Assembly (NCBI GenBank): GCA_023436925.1
Contig: JAEZHJ010000140.1
Span: 1-17,038 of the forward strand
Reading direction: 5' to 3'
Length of the DNA stretch: 17,038 nucleotides
From: Actinomycetes bacterium
GTDB taxonomy: Bacteria; Actinomycetota; Actinomycetes; Propionibacteriales; Propionibacteriaceae
In this document: positions 1 through 6,942 of the stretch, one piece after another
Numbering within the stretch: the stretch's first letter is position 1
How the letters are laid out: the number at the start of each line of letters is the position of its first letter
Notes under the pieces: model-generated
The model's database searches: none
Told to the model about the DNA's origin: nothing
Seen by the model: the letters and a program-made list of their open reading frames with translations, nothing else
Position numbers and translations under genes: made by a program

Positions 1-6
1 GGGAGG
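1..6 (+). promoter_or_regulatory. Ribosome binding site of the first membrane protein gene
   Basis: GGGAGG lies five bases before the ATG at 12 and fixes that start. It sits at the very edge of the window. Confidence 0.6.
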
Positions 7-11
7 CTGCC

Positions 12-1793
12 ATGAGGCGGATCGGTGCCGAGCTGCTCGCCGCCCTGCGCGACGTGTGGACCATCACCTTCGTCGAGCCGGTCCGGGAAGGCCGGCCCCG
101 GCCGCGGACCTGGCCGGACGGCCTGGCCGCCATCGGGGCGGCGACCCTCGTGCTGTACGCCCTGCTGACCCTGGCGGCCACCTTCGCCGTTCCGTTGCGG
201 CAGGCCGGGGAGTTGTCCGCCTCGCCGGCGTCCGACCAGACCCTGCCGACCGTGGTCGTCCCGGTGCTGCTGGTCGGGCTGATCTTCTCCTTCTCGCTGG
301 CCCACACCGCCGCGCTGCACACCTCCTGGTGGCTTCGGATCGCCCTGTTCCTCGTCGGCGCGACCGCGACGATCTTCTTCGTCGCGCCCGCCTTCAACAA
401 CCCTGTGCTGGTGCTGGGGTCGCTGGGCTCCTACGCCGCGCTGCTCGTCTTCACGCTGCTGCGAGCCCGCCGGCAGTACGCCTGGTGGGAGTTCCTCGTG
501 GTGACCTGCCTGGTCGGTGTGGCGATGCTGTCACCGTGGCTGGGTGACGGCTACGCGGTGCTGGACGCCGACCTGCGTCCGGTGTCGATCATCGGGACGC
601 TCACCAGCCTGCAACTGCTCGCCGTGCCGGCCATCGTGGTGGCCGGGGCGGCCCCGGCCCAGATCGTCGTCACCGCCGCCGAGGCGACCGCTTCCCGGCC
701 GGTGGGGCGGGTGCTGTTCTGGACCGGCGCCGCAGTGGTGACCCTCTGGTTCACGGTGTCCACCGTCGTCGACCTCACCGGCGGTGGGCTCGCGCCGGAG
801 GCGCTGGCGGGCGGGCTCGTCGCTGTGTTGGTCACGGCGGCTCTGCTCGCAACCGTGCTCAGGTTGGCGGGACGCGCTGTCCCCGACGCACCGGAGGCCT
901 ACCCCGCGCCGTGGAGCGCCTGGCTGTACCCGCTGGCGACCGCGATGGCGGGGCTCACCTTGCTGATCGTGCCGCTGGCCACGCTGCGCGCCCTGTTGCC
1001 GTTGTTCGGGCTCGGGCAGGGCGGGCTGGCCGAGGGCTTCGATGCGCTGTGGTACGGCTTCCTGGACGGCAACACGGGCGCGGTGTGGCGCGGCCTGATC
1101 GGGCTGGCGGCACTCGGCTTCGCCTGGCGGGCGAGCCGGGCCGGCAGGCTGGCCGAGGCCGGGGTGTTGGTGGCCTTCGCCGCGGCAGTCGGCCTGGACG
1201 CGTTCGGCCTGCTCGCCTCGGCCGGTTTCCTGCACGACCGGACGCCGCAGGCGATCGGGGTGCTGGCGGGCCTGGCGGCGCTCACCGCCGGTCTGGTGAT
1301 GGCACTGCGCCGGACGCTGACCCGCCGTCGGGCTGTCGGCGTGCTGACCGTCCTGCTGCTCGCGGTGCTCTACCCCCACCGCGGTGTGCTGGCCGATCCC
1401 GCCTCGGCGGTGCTGGTGTTCAGCGCCCCGATGGTGATCCTGTTCGGCCTGACCTGGCGGGCGCTGACCGATGCGCAGTTCACCCGGACCGGTTCCCGGC
1501 ACTTCCCGCAACCGACCCGGGTGCTGCTGTTCCTGGCGAACTCGCTGTTCGCCGTCACCAACGTGGCCTTCGTCGCGCTGGCGCGGGCGACCGGCACCCA
1601 GTTCGACACCGCCAGTTGGGCCGAACTGGGCGCCGATCAACTCGGCGATCCGCTGTTCGTGGTCAGCATCGTCGCCGCGACCTGGCTGGTGCTGGCCCGG
1701 CCTCAGTACACCCGCGAGCCGTCCAGCACCTCCGCGCCGGCCAGCGACTCGACGAAGTCGGCCACTGTCACCGGCTTGGAGAACATCGGGTAG
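12..1793 (+). CDS. Polytopic membrane protein of unknown function
   Basis: This 593-residue protein is almost entirely hydrophobic. By eye there are about 14-16 membrane-spanning stretches, the first near residues 38-60 and the last near 548-563, with a short basic cytoplasmic N-terminus (MRRIGAELL). I see no catalytic motif, ATP-binding site or known transporter signature, so no function is assigned. The ATG at 12 is supported by a Shine-Dalgarno (GGGAGG, bases 1-6) five bases upstream. The last 30 residues, rich in Ser, Thr and Pro, are encoded antisense to the 3' end of the isochorismatase-like gene on the other strand (91-bp overlap), so the natural C-terminus may be recently extended. 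Upstream context is outside the window, so operon membership is unknown. That it is a real gene is well supported by codon use and hydrophobicity pattern. Confidence 0.85.
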   Translation: MRRIGAELLAALRDVWTITFVEPVREGRPRPRTWPDGLAAIGAATLVLYALLTLAATFAVPLRQAGELSASPASDQTLPTVVVPVLLVGLIFSFSLAHTAALHTSWWLRIALFLVGATATIFFVAPAFNNPVLVLGSLGSYAALLVFTLLRARRQYAWWEFLVVTCLVGVAMLSPWLGDGYAVLDADLRPVSIIGTLTSLQLLAVPAIVVAGAAPAQIVVTAAEATASRPVGRVLFWTGAAVVTLWFTVSTVVDLTGGGLAPEALAGGLVAVLVTAALLATVLRLAGRAVPDAPEAYPAPWSAWLYPLATAMAGLTLLIVPLATLRALLPLFGLGQGGLAEGFDALWYGFLDGNTGAVWRGLIGLAALGFAWRASRAGRLAEAGVLVAFAAAVGLDAFGLLASAGFLHDRTPQAIGVLAGLAALTAGLVMALRRTLTRRRAVGVLTVLLLAVLYPHRGVLADPASAVLVFSAPMVILFGLTWRALTDAQFTRTGSRHFPQPTRVLLFLANSLFAVTNVAFVALARATGTQFDTASWAELGADQLGDPLFVVSIVAATWLVLARPQYTREPSSTSAPASDSTKSATVTGLENIG

Positions 1794-2335
1794 TCGTAGC
1801 TGATCGCGTTCTCGTGCTCGGCCGCCGAGGTGGCCGCCACGGCGTCGGTCAGCGTGATCACCTCGTAGCCGCGCTCGTAGGCCGACCGCATCGTCGACTC
1901 GACGCAGCAGTTGGTCAGGAAGCCGCCCAGCACGATCGTCTTGATGCCCTTGGAGCGCAGGATGAAGTCGAGGTTGGTCGACCCGAAGGCGTCCAGGCCC
2001 CGCTTGCCCTCGATGACGATGTCGCCGTCCACGGGAGCAACGTCCTCGACGATCTCTGCGCCCCAACTTCCCTTCACGAAGGAGTTGGTGTCGACGACCC
2101 CCTTCAGGATGCCGTAGGGGTGGCTGGTGATCTCGCCGTACCCGGGCGCGAATTCGATCGGCGAGTGGACGACGGTGACGCCGGCGTGGCGGGCGGCGTG
2201 GAGGGCCTCGGCGGCTTTGCCGAGCATGCCCGTGGTGGCCATGCACTCCGCGACAGCGGCGTGCAGCGAGCCCCCCTCGGAGGTGAAGTCGTTCTGGAAC
2301 TCGATCAGGACGAGGGCGGTGGTGGCAGGGTCCAT
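1703..2335 (-). CDS. Isochorismatase-family cysteine hydrolase
   Basis: A 210-residue protein of the isochorismatase-like hydrolase family, whose members hydrolyse amides or vinyl ethers (nicotinamide, N-carbamoyl compounds, isochorismate) with an Asp-Lys-Cys triad. All three residues are visible: Asp16 in IEFQNDF, Lys111 in IEGKRG, and Cys144 in the typical GGFLTNCCVESTMR segment, where a cis-peptide precedes the nucleophile. Length is normal for the family. The ATG at 2335 has a good Shine-Dalgarno (GAAAGGACC) just upstream. The protein is probably cytoplasmic. Substrate cannot be read from the sequence: the neighbours are an unrelated membrane protein (convergent, overlapping by 91 bp) and a divergent HAD phosphatase, with no siderophore or NAD salvage genes nearby. 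Family call is secure; the specific reaction is unknown. Confidence 0.9.
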   Translation of the reverse strand: MDPATTALVLIEFQNDFTSEGGSLHAAVAECMATTGMLGKAAEALHAARHAGVTVVHSPIEFAPGYGEITSHPYGILKGVVDTNSFVKGSWGAEIVEDVAPVDGDIVIEGKRGLDAFGSTNLDFILRSKGIKTIVLGGFLTNCCVESTMRSAYERGYEVITLTDAVAATSAAEHENAISYDYPMFSKPVTVADFVESLAGAEVLDGSRVY

Positions 2336-2374
2336 GGTGGTCCTTTCGGGGTGATCGGCGAACCGCTGGGGGTG

Positions 2375-2380
2375 ACGCTA
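2375..2380 (-). promoter_or_regulatory. Candidate -10 element of the isochorismatase-like gene
   Basis: On the minus strand TAGCGT (TANNNT pattern) lies about 40 bases before the ATG at 2335. No good -35 is visible at 16-18 bases. Instead a perfect 7-bp inverted repeat (2383-2400) fills the position between the two boxes. Inference only. Confidence 0.3.
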
Positions 2381-2382
2381 CG

Positions 2383-2400
2383 CCGGTGGGACCCCACCGG
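2383..2400. repeat. Inverted repeat in the divergent promoter region
   Basis: CCGGTGG (2383-2389) and CCACCGG (2394-2400) are perfect complements separated by GACC. The repeat sits immediately upstream of the candidate -10 of the isochorismatase-like gene and in the region shared with the divergent HAD gene. It could be an operator or an RNA hairpin; no regulator gene is adjacent. Confidence 0.4.
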
Positions 2401-2460
2401 AACAGACCCCTGCGGGGGACAGCTCCAGCGGCCGGTTTCCGGCCCGCGACCCGGTCTCGG

Positions 2461-2466
2461 TACGGT
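2461..2466 (+). promoter_or_regulatory. Candidate -10 element for leaderless HAD gene transcription
   Basis: TACGGT lies six bases before the GTG start at 2473, with no Shine-Dalgarno in between. This spacing is that of leaderless actinobacterial genes, where transcription starts on the first base of the start codon. The -35 region is poor. Confidence 0.4.
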
Positions 2467-2472
2467 TCGGGC

Positions 2473-3069
2473 GTGACCGATGTCGTAGTCCTTGACCTGG
2501 GTGGTGTCCTGTCCTGGCCCGCCGACCTGTTCAGCGGCCCGGCCGCCCTGCTGGGCGTCGAGCCGGCGGCCTACGAGGCGGCCTACTGGACCGGACGGGT
2601 CGGTCTGGACCGGGGCGACCCGCCGGCCGACTACTACGGGCCGCTGCTGGCCGCCGTCGGTGTCGATCCCACCCCCGAACTCATCGACCACCTGGCCCAT
2701 TACGACATGGCGCTGTGGTGCCGGTTCCGGCCCTCGGCGGTACGGCTGCTGGAGACGGTGTCGGGCTGGGACGAGCGGCTCGTCATCGTGAGCAACGCCC
2801 CGGCGGCGCTGCGTCCGGCGGCCGAGGCGAGCGACTGGTACCCGCTGGTCGAGCGGCTGTTCATTTCCGGGGAGTTGGGGATGGTCAAGCCCGACCCCGA
2901 GATCTACCGCGTGGTGACCGACGAACTCGGCGTGGAACCGTCCGGCATCGCGTTCATCGACGACCGACCCGCCAATGTCGCCGGCGCGGCCCGCTTCGGC
3001 TGGCAGTCCCACCAGTGGCTGGACGACGACGACTCGCTGGCCTGGCTGCGCCAGGTCTGCGGTCGCTGA
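2473..3069 (+). CDS. HAD-family phosphatase (YihX-like, HAD-IA)
   Basis: A 198-residue haloacid-dehalogenase-superfamily hydrolase with all four motifs: Asp8 nucleophile in VVLDLGGVL, Ser107-Asn108 in IVSNAP, Lys139 in GMVKPDPEIY, and the acidic pair Asp163-Asp164 in FIDDRPANV. Position +2 of motif I is Gly10 rather than Asp, as in YihX and related sugar-phosphate phosphatases (DLGNV/DLGGV). Residues about 15-90 form the alpha-helical cap of the HAD-IA type. I chose the GTG at 2473: upstream in-frame codons to 2386 encode a low-complexity Arg/Pro-rich tail with no homology-like features, and a TACGGT box ends six bases before the GTG, suggesting a leaderless transcript. The stop codon (3067-3069) directly abuts the stop of the convergent membrane protein gene. 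Substrate is unknown. Confidence 0.88.
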   Translation: MTDVVVLDLGGVLSWPADLFSGPAALLGVEPAAYEAAYWTGRVGLDRGDPPADYYGPLLAAVGVDPTPELIDHLAHYDMALWCRFRPSAVRLLETVSGWDERLVIVSNAPAALRPAAEASDWYPLVERLFISGELGMVKPDPEIYRVVTDELGVEPSGIAFIDDRPANVAGAARFGWQSHQWLDDDDSLAWLRQVCGR

Positions 3070-4227
3070 TCAGGGACGGGGCACCGCCGCCAGGCAGGTG
3101 TCGGCGGCCGGACCGAAGGCCGTGCCGACCCACAGCGGCGGCACCAGCAGGGCCCGGCACAGCCCGGCGGTGACCTCGCGGCTGCCGGACGGGGCCGAGG
3201 CGTCAGCCAGGCCGTTGCCGGTGCAGCCGTCGAAGTCGAACCGGTTCGGCACGCCCTCCACCAGCACGAAGCCGACCGTTCCCGACGACCCGTCCGGGCC
3301 GGGGGACGGCTGTTCGCAGCTCGGCGCGGAGGCCTCGGGGCCCCCGCCGTCGGGAGCGGCGGCGATCGCCTGCCAGGCCGTCTGTGCCTGCTCGCCGTCC
3401 AGCCGCACCGAGGCACGCAGGGCCAGGTCACCGGGGAGGTCGGAGTCGTAGAGGCAGACCGCGAGCGGGGCGCCGGTCACCGGATCCAGGGCGCCCTCCT
3501 CGCCGATCGGCACGGTGGCCGGACAGCCGTTGTTGTCGACCGGCTGCTGCACGGCGGAGTCGAGGATCTGCCGGGCGAGGTCGGCGCCGGCGTCGTCGGT
3601 CAGGACGGTGAGGGCCACCGAGCCCAGCGTCCGGGTGTGGTAACTCCAGCCGTCCGGCAGCGACTCGCCGGGGATCGCGTCGGGCGCGGAGAAGACCAGG
3701 TGCGGACGCAGCCGGTCGGTCGGCATCACGCCCTCGCACAGGACCGCCGCGACCGCCTGGCTGCCCCGGTCGACGTCGACGTAGGGGACTTCGGGCCAGT
3801 CCTCGCTCAGGCACCAGGCGCTGGTGGGCGCGAACCCGTACCCCCAGTCCTGCGGGACCTGGACCACCACGTCCCGGTAGGACTCCCACCGGAAGCCGGC
3901 CAGCGGCTCGGGGGCGGCTGCCGGTCCGGTGGATGCGGGAGCCATCTCGGAGTTCGCCTCGATCCCTCCGCCGGCGTCCGCCTGCTCCTTCGGCGCCGGT
4001 GCCGCGGGATTGGCCGACTGACCCTGCAGGCCCGGCAGTACTGCGCCGAACAGGCCGGTCACGGCGACCACGGCTGCCGCTGCGGCGGCCAGCGGCCACC
4101 GGGCGAGCCGGGTGGCGGGGCGGCGGACGAAGTCGTTGCCGTCCAGGGGGCGGAAGGGCTCGGCCTCCGCGGCGCCGCGCAGCGCCTCGCGGAAGGCGCG
4201 TTCCTCGGCCGAGAAGTCCTCAGGCAT
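3070..4227 (-). CDS. Cys-rich single-pass membrane protein, probable partner of the SigE-family sigma factor
   Basis: A 385-residue protein with a short acidic cytoplasmic N-terminus (1-43), one transmembrane helix (about 44-66), a Pro/Ala/Gly-rich linker and a long extracytoplasmic domain. That domain has eight cysteines (in WCL, LCE, GCP, VCL, SCE, GCT, LCR and TCL contexts), enough for four disulfides. It overlaps the sigma gene by 8 bp (ATGCCTGA) and has a strong Shine-Dalgarno (AAGGAGGG) inside that gene, so the two are translationally coupled. Position and topology suggest a membrane regulator or anti-sigma factor, but the N-terminus has no HxxxCxxC zinc anti-sigma motif and I do not recognise the extracellular domain. 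Function is inferred from context only. The stop abuts the HAD gene's stop with no gap. Confidence 0.85.
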   Translation of the reverse strand: MPEDFSAEERAFREALRGAAEAEPFRPLDGNDFVRRPATRLARWPLAAAAAAVVAVTGLFGAVLPGLQGQSANPAAPAPKEQADAGGGIEANSEMAPASTGPAAAPEPLAGFRWESYRDVVVQVPQDWGYGFAPTSAWCLSEDWPEVPYVDVDRGSQAVAAVLCEGVMPTDRLRPHLVFSAPDAIPGESLPDGWSYHTRTLGSVALTVLTDDAGADLARQILDSAVQQPVDNNGCPATVPIGEEGALDPVTGAPLAVCLYDSDLPGDLALRASVRLDGEQAQTAWQAIAAAPDGGGPEASAPSCEQPSPGPDGSSGTVGFVLVEGVPNRFDFDGCTGNGLADASAPSGSREVTAGLCRALLVPPLWVGTAFGPAADTCLAAVPRP

Positions 4228-4741
4228 CCTCACCCTCCTTCGCCAGCCGGGCCCGCAGCGCGACCAGGGCGCGATGGACGTGGGAGCGTGCGGTCGGTTC
4301 CTGACAGCCGAGGATGTCGGCGATCTCGGCGAAGCTGCGGTCCTCGTAGAACCGCAGCACCACGGCGGCCCGCTGCAGCGGGGGCAGTTCCCCGCACAGC
4401 CGCAGCGCCTCCTCGGCGTCCACCACCCGGCCGGCCGGGTCCTCGGCGACCGGCGCCCGCGACAGCAGGGCCGGCTCGTCGACCGGCACCAGCCGGCGGA
4501 CCTTGCGCCAGCGGGAGACGTGCGCGTTGACGATCGAGCGGCGCACATAGGCGTCGACGCCGCCCCGCCGGGCCACCTGGGCCCAGCGCGGGAAGAGTCC
4601 GGCCAGGGCGTCCTGGACCGCGTCATGGGCGTCCTCGCGGTTGCGGGTCACCAGGTAGGCGAACCGCAGCAGGGACACCGACCGGGTCGCGACGAAGTGC
4701 TCGAAGGTCATCGGCACCGCCTCGACCACTGGGTCGCTCAC
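4220..4741 (-). CDS. SigE-family ECF RNA polymerase sigma factor
   Basis: An ECF-type sigma factor of about 173 residues that redirects RNA polymerase to a small regulon. Region 2 is visible around EHFVATRSVSLLRFAYLVT and NREDAHDAVQDALAGLF; region 4 around LPPLQRAAVVLRFYEDRSFAEIADILG followed by the helix-turn-helix end ARSHVHRAL. The 'F-x-x-F-V-x-x-R' opening and the PLQRAAVVLRFYED segment are typical of the actinobacterial SigE subfamily (TIGR02983-like). I prefer the GTG at 4741, which has GAGGGGG five bases upstream; a GTG at 4777 and an ATG at 4765 lack good spacing, and an ATG at 4711 would still keep the domain. It overlaps the following membrane protein gene by 8 bp. Signal and target promoters cannot be read from the sequence. 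Confidence 0.9.
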   Translation of the reverse strand: MSDPVVEAVPMTFEHFVATRSVSLLRFAYLVTRNREDAHDAVQDALAGLFPRWAQVARRGGVDAYVRRSIVNAHVSRWRKVRRLVPVDEPALLSRAPVAEDPAGRVVDAEEALRLCGELPPLQRAAVVLRFYEDRSFAEIADILGCQEPTARSHVHRALVALRARLAKEGEDA

Positions 4742-4746
4742 CCAGA

Positions 4747-4753
4747 CCCCCTC
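4747..4753 (-). promoter_or_regulatory. Ribosome binding site that decides the sigma factor start
   Basis: On the minus strand GAGGGGG is followed by five bases (TCTGG) and the GTG at 4741. The alternative starts at 4777 and 4765 have no comparable site at proper distance. Confidence 0.55.
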
Positions 4754-4782
4754 ACAGGTTGTCATGCCCTTCGCCACGCGCC

Positions 4783-4810
4783 CCGGCCGGGTTACGTTGC
4801 ACCCGGCCGG
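4783..4810 (-). terminator. Perfect 10-bp hairpin after the Gfo/Idh/MocA gene
   Basis: CCGGCCGGGT (4783-4792) and ACCCGGCCGG (4801-4810) form a perfect stem with an 8-base loop, 10 bases after the oxidoreductase stop. There is no U-tract, as is common for actinobacterial terminators. It also lies about 40-70 bases upstream of the sigma factor start, so the sigma promoter must overlap it or lie just beyond. Confidence 0.55.
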
Positions 4811-4820
4811 TGCAGAACCC

Positions 4821-5855
4821 CTACTCGCCGGGGTATCGGACGCCCACCTGGGCGCGAATCTCGTCCATCACCGCCATGATCGCCACCGTCTCGTCCAGCG
4901 GCAGCAGGGGCGACTCGCGGTGCCCGTCGGCGACCAGCTGGGCGAAGTGGGCGGCCTCGTAGCACATCCCCTCCCCACCGGACAGCGCCTCACCCGGCCA
5001 GGTCGCCGCCTCGGCCCCGCGGACCAGCCGGACCGGGCCCGGGGTGTAGAACGGGCCGTCGAGCTCGATCCGCGCCGCCGAGCCGCTGATGGACGCCGTG
5101 GTCGGGGTGGCGGCGGCCAGCGTGGTGTGCAGCACGGCGCGGGCGTGGGGGTGGTCGGCGAACCGGTCCAGCACGATGGCGATCTGGCGGTCGACCCCGT
5201 CCGGGGTGAGGTCGCCGATCGCCTGGACCCGGCCCGGCAGCCCGAGCGCGAAGACCGCGTAGGACACCGGGTAGATGCCGAGGTCGAGCAGTGCACCGCC
5301 GGCCAGATCCGGGTCGACCAGCCGCCGCACGTGGGTCAGCGCCTGGCCGTGGTCGGCCAGGACCGTGTCCAGCTCACCCAGCGCGCCGTCGGCCAGCAAC
5401 TGCCGCACCACATCGGCCCGCGGCATGAACCTGGTCCACATCGCCTCCATGGCGGTGACACCGGCGCCGCGGGCGGCCTCGACCACCTCGCGCGCCTCGG
5501 CAGCGTTGCGGGTGAAGGACTTCTCCACCAGGACGTGCTTGCCTGCGGCGATCGCCAGCAGGGCGTGGGCGTGGTGCTCGCTGTGCGGGGAGGCGACGTA
5601 GACCGCGTCCACCTCGGGGTCGGCCACCAGGTCCTCATAGGAGCCGTACGCCTTGGGGATGTCGAACCGGTCGGCGAAGGCCTGGGCCCGTTGCAGCGAG
5701 CGGGAGCCGGCGGCGACGAAGCGCTGCCGGGTGAACCGGAGGGCGGCCTGGACGAAGTTGCCGGCGATCCCGCCGGGAGCCAGGATGCCCCAGTTCAGCG
5801 GCGGGGCCACCGCCGGGTCGAGCGTGCGGGCGGCCGGCGTCACTGGCGAGGTCAT
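4821..5855 (-). CDS. Gfo/Idh/MocA-family NAD(P)-dependent oxidoreductase
   Basis: A 344-residue dehydrogenase with an N-terminal Rossmann fold (GILAPGGIAGNF, residues 23-34) and the Gfo/Idh/MocA active-site lysine in VLVEKSF (Lys112; EKS in place of the usual EKP). The second domain has GGALLDLGIYPVSY (about 187-200), whose Asp191 and Tyr195 resemble dimeric dihydrodiol dehydrogenase and related sugar or cyclitol oxidoreductases. Such enzymes oxidise or reduce a hydroxyl or carbonyl of a sugar-like or diol substrate; the exact substrate is not readable. I chose ATG at 5855 over a TTG three codons upstream. The Shine-Dalgarno is weak. It follows the carbamoyltransferase gene on the same strand with a 28-bp gap, so co-transcription is possible, though a promoter-like CTGACC-18-TAGGTT precedes it. 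Confidence 0.88.
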   Translation of the reverse strand: MTSPVTPAARTLDPAVAPPLNWGILAPGGIAGNFVQAALRFTRQRFVAAGSRSLQRAQAFADRFDIPKAYGSYEDLVADPEVDAVYVASPHSEHHAHALLAIAAGKHVLVEKSFTRNAAEAREVVEAARGAGVTAMEAMWTRFMPRADVVRQLLADGALGELDTVLADHGQALTHVRRLVDPDLAGGALLDLGIYPVSYAVFALGLPGRVQAIGDLTPDGVDRQIAIVLDRFADHPHARAVLHTTLAAATPTTASISGSAARIELDGPFYTPGPVRLVRGAEAATWPGEALSGGEGMCYEAAHFAQLVADGHRESPLLPLDETVAIMAVMDEIRAQVGVRYPGE

Positions 5856-5862
5856 GGCGGAC

Positions 5863-5892
5863 AACCTATCGAGTCCGCACCTCTCAGGTCAG
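5863..5892 (-). promoter_or_regulatory. Candidate promoter of the Gfo/Idh/MocA gene
   Basis: On the minus strand CTGACC and TAGGTT are separated by 18 bases; TAGGTT ends seven bases before the ATG at 5855, which would give a leaderless transcript and fits the poor Shine-Dalgarno. The -35 lies inside the last codons of the upstream gene. Confidence 0.35.
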
Positions 5893-6879
5893 GGTGGCGA
5901 CCATGATCGCCTTGATCGAGTGCATCCGGTTCTCGGCCTGGTCGAAGACGATGGACGCCTCGGACTCGAACACCTCGTCGGTCACCTCGAGCTCGGGCAG
6001 GCCGAACTGCTGGAAGACCTGCTCCCCGACCGTGGTCTCCCGGTTGTGGTAGGCCGGCAGGCAGTGCATGAACTTCACGTCGGACACCCCCGTCCGCTCC
6101 AGCAGCGCGGTGTTCACCTGGTAGTCCTGCAAGAGCAGGATGCGCTCGGTCCAAACACTCTCCGGCTCCCCCATCGACACCCAGATGTCGGTGTGGATGA
6201 ACTGGCAGCCCTTCACCCCGTCCAGGTCCTCGGTGAGGGTGATCCGGGCGCCGGTCTGCTCCGCCACGGCGCGCGCCCGCTCCACCACCCAGTCCGGCGG
6301 CAGCAGCTTGCGGGGGGCGATCATCCGCACGTCCATCCCCAGCAGCGCGCCACCGACCAGCAGCGAGCAGCCGACGTTGAACCGGGCGTCCCCGACATAG
6401 GCGAACGAGGTCTCCCGGTCCTCGCGGCCGCCGGCCTCACGCATCGTGAACATGTCGCACAGGCTCTGGGTGGGGTGCCACTGGTCGGTCAGCCCGTTCC
6501 ACACCGGCACCGCGGAGTACGCAGCGAGCTGCTCCACCGTCGCCTGGTGGGCGCCGCGGTACTCGATGCCCTGGTAGAGCCGCGACAGCACCCGCGCCGT
6601 GTCGGCCGGGGACTCCTTGTGGCCCAACTGCGACGAGTTCCCGTCCATCTGGGTGACGTGCGCGCCCTGGTGGTGGGCGGCCACCTCGAAGGCCGACCGG
6701 GTGCGGGTCGACGTCTTCTCGAAGATCAGCGCGATGTTCATCCCGCTGAGGTGCTGCACCTCGCGGCCCTCGCGGCGCGAGGTCTTGAGCTCGCCGGTCA
6801 GGTCGAGCAGGTGCCGCCACTCGGCGGGGCTGTAGTCGAGTTCCTTGAGGAAGTGCCGGCCGGTCAGGCTGATGCTCAC
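5884..6879 (-). CDS. argF: Ornithine carbamoyltransferase
   Basis: A 331-residue enzyme that joins carbamoyl phosphate and ornithine to make citrulline, or runs in reverse in the arginine deiminase pathway; cytoplasmic, normally a trimer or higher oligomer. Signatures: carbamoyl-phosphate loop STRTR (57-61), HPTQ (135-138), ornithine-loop SMG (235-237, after DIWV) and HCLP (272-275). The whole sequence follows the E. coli ArgI/ArcB pattern closely, including QLGHKES, VWNGLTDQWHPTQ and the end VFDQAENRMHSIKAIMVATL, so it could equally be named arcB. No other arginine genes are in the window, so anabolic and catabolic roles cannot be separated. Start is GTG at 6879 with AAAGGG upstream; the reading frame stays open further upstream but encodes nothing recognisable. 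Confidence 0.95.
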   Translation of the reverse strand: MSISLTGRHFLKELDYSPAEWRHLLDLTGELKTSRREGREVQHLSGMNIALIFEKTSTRTRSAFEVAAHHQGAHVTQMDGNSSQLGHKESPADTARVLSRLYQGIEYRGAHQATVEQLAAYSAVPVWNGLTDQWHPTQSLCDMFTMREAGGREDRETSFAYVGDARFNVGCSLLVGGALLGMDVRMIAPRKLLPPDWVVERARAVAEQTGARITLTEDLDGVKGCQFIHTDIWVSMGEPESVWTERILLLQDYQVNTALLERTGVSDVKFMHCLPAYHNRETTVGEQVFQQFGLPELEVTDEVFESEASIVFDQAENRMHSIKAIMVATLT

Positions 6880-6923
6880 GGAGGACCCTTTCGCGCGGTA
6901 GAACAGGGCCACTCTGTCATGTC

Positions 6924-6942
6924 GGCGACCCGTCCGGTCGCC
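6924..6942. repeat. Inverted repeat in the carbamoyltransferase leader region
   Basis: GGCGACC (6924-6930) and GGTCGCC (6936-6942) pair perfectly around CGTCC, about 45 bases upstream of the GTG at 6879. It may be an RNA hairpin or a regulator site. I see no match to an ArgR box. Confidence 0.35.

Noticed and set aside
531..2246. A 571-codon open frame on the minus strand across the membrane protein gene
   Set aside because: It is composed of Arg, Gly, Pro, His and Gln repeats typical of the antisense frame of a high-GC gene, and covers two well-supported genes.
2386..2472. N-terminal extension of the HAD protein from an upstream ATG
   Set aside because: The extra 29 residues are Arg/Pro/Gly-rich and unlike HAD N-termini; motif I should start within about 10 residues of the N-terminus, as it does from the GTG at 2473.
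911..2476. A 521-codon plus-strand frame crossing three genes
   Set aside because: Out-of-frame shadow with biased Arg/Gly/Ala composition; it overlaps the membrane protein in another frame and the isochorismatase-like gene antisense.
4764..5906. A 380-codon plus-strand frame opposite the Gfo/Idh/MocA gene
   Set aside because: Composition typical of an antisense frame; the minus-strand gene has intact nucleotide-binding and active-site motifs.
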